From positions 6,373,757-6,437,756 of the forward strand of contig JACDOX010000016.1 in the NCBI GenBank assembly GCA_014549065.1: DNA of 64,000 bases, given 5' to 3'. Shown here piece after piece: positions 37,601-48,740 of this stretch (positions are counted from its first letter, which is position 1; each line of letters begins with the position of its first letter). The DNA comes from Cardinalis cardinalis (Eukaryota > Chordata > Aves > Passeriformes > Cardinalidae). The position numbers were made by a program, and so were the translations under genes. Below the pieces are notes generated by a model. It did no database searches. It was not told the origin of the DNA and saw only the letters and a list, made by a program, of their open reading frames with translations.

Positions 37601-39486
37601 AACAGAAATCTGGGGTTTTTACATTCTAATAATCTCTAAAGCTTAGAGCATATTTTGCCATTTTTCAAACATGAATTTTGGTTACAACCCAACCTTGTCA
37701 TCCTTTCGTATGCAAACCTCCTACTGAAGGATCAGTGGGACTTCTGAATATTAAGAAATAAATGGAAACTTGTTATTTTTTCTCTTCAATTTCTAAACTG
37801 CTAGTGGAAAATTGTGTCAACCAAGGAGGGAGAGAAGGAAGAAGGAGAATATGAGGGAATGTGATCAGAGCTAGATAGTGCAGCATGCCAAACGCTTCCC
37901 AATCACCCTTTGGCAGGCTGCTGGAACGTTGGAACTGCAGCCAGAAGCATTAACATTTGCAAGTGCAGTAGCTGCAGTCCCTTGTGACTAAGTTTTCAAA
38001 GACCAATCCCATTCAAAAAATACCATTACAAGCAATAAATACCGTTGCAGTGTTTGAGTGTATTTACACAAACAGATAGAGGATTTTTCATACCCTTCTT
38101 TCAAAATACAGAATAAGTNCACTCAGAATTCTCTTTACTGAAATTTATGCCCAATCTGAAAGGGTGAAGGGCANGTTTTTAGTACCTACAGCCTCTATNA
38201 GATAAACACAAAATTCTTGAACAGCTGGTGCTTGACAGTGGATATATTTGTCTCTTGAAATTTTGTGTTAAGGAGATTTCTTCATTAGTACAAGAACCTT
38301 TTAATATTCACTTGCAGATTGCTTTTACTACTTGGTTCAAGGCAGTGCATATTGCTAAATATATTATCTTAACATAGTAAATTGCACCAAATTGTATTTG
38401 TTAGCAGTGAAAGCTGTTTTCAGACTCAAAGTAAGACAGTAGCAATTATTAGTATTTCTTTTAGATAAGCACATCTATTGACTTAACATTTATTTTTTAT
38501 TAACCCATATTCCACATGCATTTATTTATTTTTCTTTTCTTCTGATGTTTAAACTAAACTGTATTTCATCTTCAAAGCAATGAGGCTTTCAAACATCAAC
38601 ATTTCCCCTTTTGAGCCTAGCAGGGAATTTGTTCTGGAAAAGAGGAAGGATACCAAAGGACTTCCAAAATTTGANTGGAACAAACTGTTTTGCCTTATTG
38701 CCACATTATAGTATATATTATATATGTATATATTGTCTGATCCAACATACACCGTCTGATCCTTCTAGTTTTGTGCCAGCCACTGNCATTTTATTACTGT
38801 CTAAATGACACATGACAAGACAGAAGTGTCACTTAAAACACATTGCAAAGACTTCTCTAACAAGCTTTGAGATTAATTACTGTGTTGAGTGAGATTGAAG
38901 CTTTAGTGGCAATGCTGCAAAGGGCCCTGAAAGAATTGAGAGAATACAGTCAGTTTATGAAAGTGAAGCAAGCATTACTGTGAGCATGAGAAAGATCAAG
39001 AGGACTTGTATCATTAACCCCTATTATCAGGACCATTTCATGAAGAACTCAGATTCTTTTGGTAGTGAGATAAATAATTCATGAAGCCAAAATGTTACTA
39101 ATCCCCTCTACAGTAAAAAAACCTGTCAAGTACTTCCAACAAGTCCTTTTCATTATTGGAGCTGTTAATTCATAGAGAATCAAACACCTTTTATGGCTGA
39201 AGTGATAACAGTTTTTAGTAGTACTGAGACAATAAAACTGGAATTAGTATAGTAATATTTGCAATATTCAGTTCAAACCAAGACACCTAAATCATTTGTG
39301 CAAAACTATACAGAGTTAGGATGGGATAAGGTGCAACAAATATTCTTTCTTTGTATGTAGCTTTTATCAAAATCTGTGTGAGAGAGTTCTCTGGAAAATT
39401 NAGCTAAATAAAGCAGGTATAAAGCAGCTGAAATAAAGGACCTTTGGTTATTCAGTGATTGTTTAGTACTTACTTGACATGGNGCT
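34615..39486. other. Intergenic between two CR1 pieces, no gene recognised
   Basis: AT-rich DNA with scattered homopolymers, a directly repeated TTTGCAAACAC near 36491-36513, and a TA-rich tract at 38707. No exon-like or repeat-family sequence was recognised. Confidence 0.5.
38707..38737. repeat. AT-rich (TA)n-like tract
   Basis: Interrupted TA repeats (ATAGTATATATTATATATG, then TATATATTG). Low complexity only. Confidence 0.7.
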
Positions 39487-39543
39487 TTCAAAGGTTGGAC
39501 TCAATGGCCTTCGAGGTCTTTTCCAGCCTTAAGGATTCTATGG
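39487..39543 (+). mobile_element. Short CR1 3' tail
   Basis: The segment AAGGTTGGACTCAATGGCCT is followed by TCGAGGTCTTTTCCAGCC and GATTCTATGG. This is the last 50-60 bp of a CR1 element in plus orientation, strongly 5'-truncated. Confidence 0.75.
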
Positions 39544-41510
39544 TAATTTTTTTCATANCTTGTCCCTTTTCCCCAACTCAAAGCTAAACAAAACAAGACT
39601 TATAACCTGTCTGGTTTTGCACTGTCATTCTTCACTTTGTGTGTTTTGTCTTTACTTTCTTCCAGTTTGTCTTTGTCCACACACTTACGTAGCTCTGTTT
39701 TCAAGGAGNCAACAAAACAGGACCTTATCTCTGCTCTGTCCTGGAAGTCTTACCATATCTAACACAATCAATCTGGTGAGACTTTCTGCTGCAGCTGGTG
39801 AAGGCTTACAAATATTTTAGGGACCAACTGAATTCCAGGAATGTAACCTTAAATAAGAATATAAAATTCAAAATGTGGNAAGCATGGAACCTTCACTTTG
39901 CTGCAAGAACACCAACAAGCTGTTCTTGCTCTCCAGAAGCAAAGGGAAAGATGAATGTGCATCCCTTCCTCTTTCTGTGGGATGAGGCATCATGCACCAG
40001 GAAACAGGAGTTGTTCTTTTGCATCTGTCATGGCTCTGGATTGTCCACCTACACTAACAGTGTGCCTCCAAGCTCTGAGCAGCTGCCTGGCAGCTTGGTG
40101 AAGGTGCTTATGTTNGTAACAAAATGCATTCGGTCTTCCTGTGAAAAGCTGCTAGAAATTCTCCTGAAGCAGTCTAGATGTGTTTCATTTTGTTATATCT
40201 GGGCACAATAACANTTTTACTTGTGTTAATTTTAGCTGCTTTATTTGTTGAGTTCTTTGAAGTGGGTTCCTTTCTGCTCATGTGTTTCATTCTTCGGGAT
40301 TGTGCAGTGGGGTGAAGAGTTGTGTCAGTGTCACTTACACAAGGTAATACATTGGACATGCAGGGCTTAAACTGCTTCTGAATGGAGATGTTTNNAGAGA
40401 TTCAGGGATACAGAAGTTTAGGTCAGATTCTGATGTCAAGGTTGAAGACTATGATGATTGTCTTCAATGAATAATGCTGGAAGCTGATTCATCTTTGGTC
40501 ACATGTTTTACAGGAAAGCAGCTTTTTGAATTTATCTACTGCTGAAGCCAAAAGGAACTTCAACAGTCCAGAGCAATTTCTGCATCTATAAAAATATTTC
40601 TGGCTTAGCCCTGTTGTATGTTGTATGCTGAGTTTGTTTTAGAGGCTTTTTTATGCTGCCACTGCAAAACAATTTCTTGCTTCAGCAGGTCTCAGACTTA
40701 AATTTTAGCCCACAGTGCTCAGTCCACAAAACACAGGACTAGCATTCAACTCATAAGAAGATCAAAGAAACAGATCTTTGGATTCATTCTCAACTAATTT
40801 AGGCTTTTAAAGGCAATGGGACTAATAGTAGTTAAAAACAGTAGAAGAGGGCTCTTGTGAAGACAATTTTAANACATTCCAGGTGTAATAGCATTGAAGT
40901 CAACAGTTATGACATTTTTGAACTGACTCCAGCATGCTTATTTTGTTGAGAAAGTTTCCTCACACTATAAATCATTGTAAGATTAGTATTAATCTGACTG
41001 AAATGTCCTGAGCCATCCAATTCTCTGATTAATTCTATTAGGCTGCATTTTCCACATGCTAGTTTGAAATGTTATCATATGATGACAAATGTAAGCTTTT
41101 TATTGGATTTATGTAAATCCTTTCTTCACTGAAGCTGTGGGATCCACACATTCGAAACACATCACAAATTCCTTGTAAGAGATGGGGTTTTCTTCAGAAA
41201 GTCAGAGACTTCCAAACCTTTTTCCTATTACAGCATCATGTGAGATGGCAGAAAGCTTTCTATCTGGGTTTAGCCTTAAGAAAGAATGCTCTTTCAGAGA
41301 GAAACCAGGAATGAAAAAAAACCAGATTTAAATCCCTTCTTATGTCTCTTGTTTGGCTATTTCCTCTTTAGATTGTGAAAACTCCAAGGTGTTCTCATGC
41401 ACATAGACTCCACTTGTTATAGTTTCTATTTGAGAATTGCAGATTTTAAAAATCCAGTCCTTCCAGCTATACAGTTAAGGATGAGACAGAAAGAACAANG
41501 AAATTTTGTC

Positions 41511-41550
41511 TGGATGGTACTTTCCATAGCTGGATGCCACTTTCCATACC
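41511..41550. repeat. 20-bp tandem duplication
   Basis: TGGATGGTACTTTCCATAGC is followed directly by TGGATGCCACTTTCCATACC, a 20-bp period with three differences. It may be the edge of a degraded minisatellite. Confidence 0.85.
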
Positions 41551-41648
41551 CGGACACCANGCAATTAGATTCTTTGATTTCAGTCAGGTCCTAATGAAAA
41601 ATGAACACACCCTGAAAATTTCAGCTTTTTAGCATAATCTATTGCATT

Positions 41649-41790
41649 GGGGTGTTTTTTGGTGAGGTTTTGTCTGTGTGGGTGTTTTGGTGGTTTTGTT
41701 TGTTTATTTGCTAGGGTTTTTGTTTTGTTGTGGATGTTTTGTTTGGTTTTGTTTTGATGTTTGTTGTTGTTGTTTGTTTGATTGTTTTTT
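41649..41790 (+). repeat. G/T-rich low-complexity tract
   Basis: About 140 bp of the plus strand is almost free of A and C, with repeating GTTTT, TTGTTGTTG and GGTGTTTTGG motifs. The strand asymmetry is extreme. The open frames on both strands here (for example Val/Leu/Phe/Cys-rich) are composition artefacts. Confidence 0.9.
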
Positions 41791-44771
41791 AGTTCATTAC
41801 ACAGCAGGGCTGTGCTCCAGCTTGACACCCCAGGGCTCAACTACAGCATACATAATAAATAACTAGTGCTGCCTTCAGGTACAGGACAGACCCACTGACT
41901 GCAGTGGGGCTACTCACGCTTGAGGTCAACCATAAACCAAAGCGCTTTGNTGGGGCCTGTGTATCTCAGATGAATAGGCTTTTCTTCATTGAATTTTCCA
42001 AGTTTCCTTCTTAAAGGTCAAAGAAAAAGCCTGTTCTATTTCCTGCTGAACTTGGTGGACCTTTTAAACCATATTATATTCATTCTTAGTATGTGTACTG
42101 AAGGTATTGAACATTAGTTGACCTCAGTCACAGAAGACTCAAGAATACAGTCCTGTAGAAGTATAAAGGTGTTGGAGGTTAGGATTTTTCCTGGTTTTTT
42201 TTTTTTTTCTTTCTCTCAGGGAATTTTGTCTCATTAGTTGCCTAAGAGATGAGAATGATGNTACTTAAGAGACAAAAGAAATGGCAGAAGTGGGAGAGAG
42301 GGTACTGCTGACTACCCTCTTACATGGGGGGGTTTTCTCTTAGGAAGGGCAGAAATACTGAGATTTTGGCTGGGTGGCTGAGGGGCTGGCCTTGGCTCCT
42401 CTCCCTGGGATGGGAGTGGAGAGGTGTGGTTTTTGGAAGGGATTCACATTTTCNATTCCAAGAGAGGTTCCNGCCTTNGTTGGCAAACACTTGTCCTTCA
42501 AACCAGGACTAAAGGCTAAAGGCTAATTAGAACACCTGAGATCTAGGCAATTTTGTAAAATTTCTTTGCTCTTATTTATATAGCTGTTTTTAATCCAAAG
42601 GCAATGTTCTATTTGGATGTGAAGATTCAAGTAACACTTTCCAAAATATGAAGGCTAAATGCCACATTTACAATTGTTTCTGAAAAGGGTTGACCTTTAT
42701 TAAAGTTACTGAGTAAATACAATTTCGAAGGCTTTGTTTCTGTTGTAAATTAAATGGTATGTTTGTAGATGGAAAGGTCAATTTTCAGTAAAGCTGAACT
42801 TCAGAAAACATCACCTTTCTCAGCTAAATCAAAGGAGTTAATTAATTTTACAGATGAAATACATAATATATAATTCTCTTATCTTTGCTTCAAAATCAAT
42901 TGTTTATGACATAAAGAGGATACACTTGTCATCATTAGGTGTAAATGTTTGCTGCAGCAGCAAATATAGACTTAATCTACCACACACAGCTTTATAAACG
43001 TGTGACACTGAGTTCCTCTGAGAGGTTGTGTGTAGGGGAGTGTTTGTCCAAATCCTATCTGATATCAGACTTATTGCACTTAGCAAACTTATTCCAACTT
43101 ACATGAAACTCTAACAGTTTCTNTTAACAAAAAATGCACTAGAAAAATCTTTTGATACTTCACTGAGAGATCTGTACCTTAACTCCTTTCTATGCTGTCC
43201 TTAATTAAAATAATTTTTTTATTTTTAGTACTTGTTACAACTATCTCAACATGATACCACAAGTACCCATTAGTAAGCATCATCTGAAGCAGTTAAACAC
43301 CTGGGTGTATTACCTGGAAGGAGGCTGGAAGGCTTGAACTTTTCTGCCTGGCTTTTTCGTAGGTCACATACCAGAGTCTGGAGCCTTTTCAGAAGTACTG
43401 GGCACCANACTGTCACTTAAGTTGTTCATTAAAGAGAATATTTTTTGGTGCTTTGGGCAGAAAATTATTGGACTAAGAGGCAGCAACACCTGCCTCTGTA
43501 AGAGCCTTCAGCCTCCCGCTTTGTATGGCTTTCCAAAGTCAAGGCAGAGAGGGAACAATGGGTTTGCTTTCTCTAACATCCCTTTAAAGCACCATGTTAT
43601 ACACAGCTGAGCTTTCCAGCATGTTTCATGGGTGTCTCCGGAAGGAAGACATCTGAGGTCAGATATGTAGAAGATGTTGGAAAATTCATTCTTCATTGAG
43701 ATGTACAATGAAAGGAGAGTGATAGCAAATTGAGTTCCTTGTCCTATGTCTACTGGAAGTGACCAGGGATTTCTTATGGATCTTACTCTCCTTGATTTGG
43801 ACAGATCCTGTGATTTATCCCTAAGTGCTATTTAGAGACTGTTATTATTTATANCCATATAATATTTACATACTGTTTATACAAATCTTATCTGGTAGAA
43901 TTCCCCATGGAATAGATTCTTTAGGACAAATTCCATGTATATCCTTGCCTTCTCTGAAGTAACAGTACTAGTTTTACTTTAAAGCTTTTTAATTATTATT
44001 ATACTTCTATTCTCTGTACAAGCAGAAAATATCTCTCAATATTTGTTCTCATAGAAAGGTATCATATGGGAAAAAAGAAGAGAGACTGTGATGAAATTGT
44101 ATGGAAAGGCAGTGAAAATAAACCAGTTTATGTCAAGCAGAGAGATTTGTAATAAGCATTGTAATAAGCATCAACAACAGACACCTTCACTATGGGAAAG
44201 AGAGTCCTAAAAGATAAACATCAAAAAATTGCAGGCAAATTTTCCAAGCTGCTTCATCTTTTACTTCTATAATGGAAGCTGGCTGACCTGATCCTTCACA
44301 GTGCTTTTGCCACGCTTAAACCTTGCAGCTGCTACAGATAATCTAACCTTTAATTTTGTACTGAACAATATTAAACTAAACAAGTCATCCTGCTCTAGCA
44401 GAGAGCTGGGTCAAAGTGGTTCCTCTGCTCAGAGTAGACTGGGCAATTTGGCACTGGGGTTTAATCGAGGTTTCAACAGCAATAGTAAATACACATTACT
44501 ATCTTGCAGCAAGCTCTTAACACAATTCCAACACTACCAGAGGAACAAAAATAGGGTTTTGTAACAGTCAAATGATTTATTAACAATTTATAATGTCCTG
44601 CTCTCCTCTTTGATTTCCTGGTGNGCTGTATTCTTCATATCCAAGCAATTTTGAGGTAAATACTCAAAATTACCTCTTGAGTTCACCTATGATAAAAAGA
44701 AAATTGCACATTCCATACCCTTAAGAGATGCTTTACACAAAAGTATCTCCAGCCAGCATATANAGGAAGGT

Positions 44772-44801
44772 GTATATATATATGGAAGATACATATATAT
44801 G
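44772..44801. repeat. AT dinucleotide-rich microsatellite
   Basis: GTATATATATATGG is followed by a second short run ACATATATATGG. This is a small interrupted (TA)n repeat. Confidence 0.75.
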
Positions 44802-47645
44802 GAACAGTATGGTATTAGGGCTGGTATTNCACATTGATTTTAGTAGAGGGCTCTAAAGTAGACAGGAGATCAAGAGAAGTTTTAGGAGAGGTATAGGTAG
44901 TGGGAGTTGAACCAGGAGACATANATCATGATTTTTCTGACATTCTCAGTCCTGCCATTCCTCATCTGCTCCCATAACAGAGAACCTGCTCACTGCAGAT
45001 TCACAGTGAGACTTTTCACTACATTGTCCTCCCCTTATGCCTCTCTTTACCTATTTGCAGAGCAGCTCTTTAGTGAACCTGTGCCCTGCAGCTTATTAAA
45101 TCTCTTATTTAGAAAGTACAGCCCCTCAGGTGATATCACAGATATTTAAACAGATAGAAGGGTGATAAAGGATACTAGAAATTAGGGATTACTGTGGGCA
45201 CTCAATGGAAGCCAATAATCAGTGCACTCAACTACATTTTGCCAGTGCAGANAATATATCACAGCAAAACACTGAGCTGTATGAATCCTGGGATCTTCAA
45301 TCAGATATTGCTCACTTAAAAATGGAGCTGTGCAACAGTAGCCCTATCTCTTGTACTCATTTTTCTTGGAGCAGCAGTCTGACATTTCAAAAGATGAGAA
45401 GTACCTTTCAGCTTGAATAAACTCAGAAATATATCTGTAAACACATTTGGCCTCATCTTTAGAAATGTCATTTTTCTGGAAGGAACAGCATGGGTACAAT
45501 ATTTGTGTCAGTGTTTGGACAACCACTTGTAAGACAGCAAGCATGTTACAACATTTTATACAGTCTTNACTGCACTTTTTTGCAAGTACAATAGCTTTAG
45601 GAAGAAATACCCATTACACTCAACATCAGTAAAATAGTTGCAAAAATTAGTAAATGATAGATTCAGCAGTGGGAAGTAAAACTTCTTTCATCTCCTCAGC
45701 CTGACAGGAATCAGGTCTCTGGCTTGCTGGTTTCCATGGAGGAATCCTTCCTGATGCTAGGGGACAATAATTGTGTTCATTCATTATTGTTATTCATTGG
45801 TGGCTTCCAGTATTGTCACCTGAAATCAAGTTTTTGCTCTGCTGAGCACTATCGATGGAAAATGGCAGTTCCTGCCCTGAAAAGCTTGCAGTCCAGACAG
45901 TCAAAACAAACATGAAGTGAACGACAGCCTATAAATAATATTAGTGCCACTGCTTGGTTATTGAGTTTGCAGCAGCAGTTTTTAGCCTACGGTCTGTNAG
46001 CCCCAGAGGGTTGTTGTCTGTAAGGGATCCAAGAAAAGTAACTAAGGGAGAAAAACCCACAAGCCTTAACTTTACCTTACCTTTCCTTTGGAATGTGTTT
46101 AGGGCCTCTATATTAAAAAAAGCTTGAAAATCACTGTATATGGGTTGCCACAATCAAGCCTGTGATTTATAATACCTGNAGACACATCAGCTGACCTGTC
46201 TGGTTACTGCTTCACAGGCTCACACACCAGTCTTGTCTCAGCACCTTTCTACTCCAAGGCTATGACAAGGAGTAGAGAAGGGCCAGCAAAGTGCAGAACC
46301 TCCAGGTTTCCCACACCATGCTCAGAGAAGCCCTGCACATGTCTTAGAGCAGCAGATGCCCACTACAGCCCCTCAATCTGCCATTAACACCCTCATCTTC
46401 CCTCTCCTTGTTACATAGGATTCACCTTCAGTCTAGGAAGATGAAACTCTCTGTGTCTTGAGTCTTCAAATGGAAAAGACAAGCTCTCCTTAGCACTTGA
46501 TTCTTCCTTCCTATGATGGAGGTACCAGACAGGGAAATACCAGCAAGTAGCAGTTTACTCAGTGGAAGCTACCAAGTTAATCTGCTTGAAAAATCCTCAG
46601 CTGCAGAAGAACCTCTCTGTTGNGAGGTTCCTGGAGAATATGAACTCTGACAACAGGTCTGCCAGTGTCACCAGAGAGGCATTCTTGACTACTGTGTATG
46701 AGCAAGCCACCCACAGAGGAGAAGCACTTGGCTTCTGAGCTGAGGGTGTTGATTAAAGCCAGGGAATCTCACTGGTGGTGGATTAACTCCAGGCTACACG
46801 TGGTACTCTCTGGTATTTTTCATAAAGCACTTCATTCTCTTACAGTCTTTCAGAGAATAAAATTTTCACTGATCTAATAAAATATGCTAAAATTGCTTAT
46901 AATGGCACTGTTTAGGANTAGGTAGGAAGCCATTATGTCATAGTTTACAGAGCTAATGGCTACTATTGAGCGTGCATATTGTAAGCTATAATGAAATGAG
47001 AAAAAATTACTTTCAGATGTATTTTCACTCTGTATTTTGTTATAACAACAATCTATCAAGCTTTCTAATATTCTTTTCTCATGACTGAGTGAACCTATTT
47101 GGTTTGTCATTGTACACATGTAAATCTTACAGTATCATTTGGCAACTGTTATGCTCAAACTGGAATATTCTTATTTCTGATCCTGCTGCTTTCTCCCTTA
47201 GCTAAGGCTGACAAGCAGTAAGGATGATACATGAGAAATCTGCATCCACTCTGAGAACATGAGAACATCCTTACATCCTCAAAACACCTGTTTTGCCTTA
47301 TGGCCAGAGGTATTGGACTATTCTGCAAATATGTCCCAATGTGAGATTGAATTTTAATTATTTTCTCTTTCTAAAATTTCTGATCATTATGGGAATTCCA
47401 AAATCTGTTTTGGCCAATGCATCTCTCTCCCTCTTCCCTTTGTTGCTTTAGNTTTTGTTGTACTTATATATATTTATGTACACTCATATATTATTTTTCC
47501 TGCAGAGAAGATAAGAACAGAGAGCTGGTAAGGCCTTTGTTGTTGGTACAAATTAAAACTTTGCCTTGTTAAAATATATTTAGATATAAGGAAGACCAGA
47601 TACTAAAATGAATAATATAACCCATCTGTGGCAAAGGTTAATGGT

Positions 47646-47845
47646 ATCATAGAATGGTTTGTGTTGGAAGGAATCTTACAGATCATCTAATTACAGTGAC
47701 TCCATGGCAGGGACACCTTCCACTAGACCAAGTTGCTCCAAGCCCCATCCAATCTGGCCTTGAACACTTCCATGAATGGGGCATCCACAGGTTCTTTGGG
47801 CAGCCTGTGCCAGTGCCTCACTATTGTGTTTGATATCAGCTTAAA
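47646..47845 (-). mobile_element. CR1 LINE fragment, 3' end, minus orientation
   Basis: Read on the plus strand it begins ATCATAGAATGGTTTG, the reverse complement of the CR1 terminal repeat. It continues through CATGGCAGGGACACCTTCCA, CACTAGACCAAGTTGCTC, CAAGCCCCATCCAATCTGG and TGCCAGTGCCTCACTATTG. Similarity fades near 47830-47845. It is a 5'-truncated copy with moderate divergence. Confidence 0.9.
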
Positions 47846-48179
47846 GCCCTGTGTATATCCATCTGGATGAGCTGGAGACAGCTCATGGATAAACCATGTC
47901 TTTTTCTAACTGGGTACTATTTGTTCTGGAAATGCAATGAAGTCTTGATTAAATGCTTCTCATATTTATGCTTCCATTTCACTAAAATTAATTTATCCCA
48001 ATGAGAAAGGCAAACAGTGTACAGGATTACAGGATTTCTTAAGGAAGGACTCAAAATACATCTTCTAGTATTGAGTAAGACAGCAATATCTCACAAAATA
48101 TGCATGAAAGGCAGAAGTATTCAGGAAANTTTATTAAATGAAACAAACAAAGATGTTGCAAAACATCTTTTAAANATTG

Positions 48180-48740
48180 AAACCAAAAATGTTATCAGAC
48201 TAACCTACACAGATAGCTCCAGCCCAGGAGTCTTAAAGCTGACTGAGGTCACAATGGAAAATAATAATGTTAATACACTCTGGCAATCTGAGGTAGTATC
48301 AAACAGCTGGTGATTGCCAACATGATCTCGATGTATGAGAAAGATGATGCAGAGAATTACAGATAGGTTAGTCTGACATTAAATAATAATCTGACTGAAA
48401 TAATAAACAGTTCATTCAGGACTATGTCAGCAAAGCACCTGAACCTAAACACATAAGGAATGCCAGTCAGCATTCCTAGAAGGACTGTCTTGTTATTTTG
48501 GCAGAACTGTGTGCCTGGTTGACAATGGCTGCTCTCTTGATCTAGGGTACAGAATTCTTCAAGGCCTTTAACTTAGTACCACATCAAAATTTGATTTTAA
48601 AATGCTTATAATAGCAATGTAAAATGGGACATCTTAGGTGGATTACTGGCCTATTGACAGATCACAGAAGGTAGTTACTGAGGGGATATCAACTTTCTTG
48701 CTCCTATTGGTAACTTAAGGACTAATTTGTGTTCCAAAAC
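48180..48740 (+). pseudogene. Decayed non-LTR reverse-transcriptase fragment (CR1/L2-like LINE)
   Basis: In shifting plus frames with stops, this segment reads like the central reverse-transcriptase domain of a CR1/L2-type LINE. In order I see NMISMYEKDDAENYR, a stop, VSLT (family: NYRPVSLT); then SQHS followed by a stop and KDCLVIL (family: SQHGF.KG.SCL); then FFKAFNLVPHQNLILKML (family: DFSKAFDTVPH); then WITGLLTDHRR (family: W..NWLTGR.QRV). The order and spacing match the family, so the call does not rest on one motif. It is broken by at least three stops and frameshifts, and the catalytic YADD region was not seen. It is likely much older than the CR1 tail ending just before it. Confidence 0.75.

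Larger units (their letters stand above)
39544..47645. other. Intergenic with low-complexity tracts, no gene recognised
   Basis: This stretch includes the 20-bp duplication at 41511, the G/T tract at 41649, a pyrimidine tract near 42194-42217, a duplicated TGTAATAAGCAT near 44147-44171, and a TA microsatellite at 44772. The 137-codon frame at 39798-40211 has two ambiguous codons and no recognisable domain. Confidence 0.5.

Noticed and set aside
39798..40211. 137-codon plus frame
   Set aside because: No recognisable domain and two ambiguous codons; compatible with chance.
41580..41866. Cys/Phe-rich plus frame and Asn/Lys/Thr-rich minus frame
   Set aside because: Both are translations of the G/T-rich low-complexity tract.
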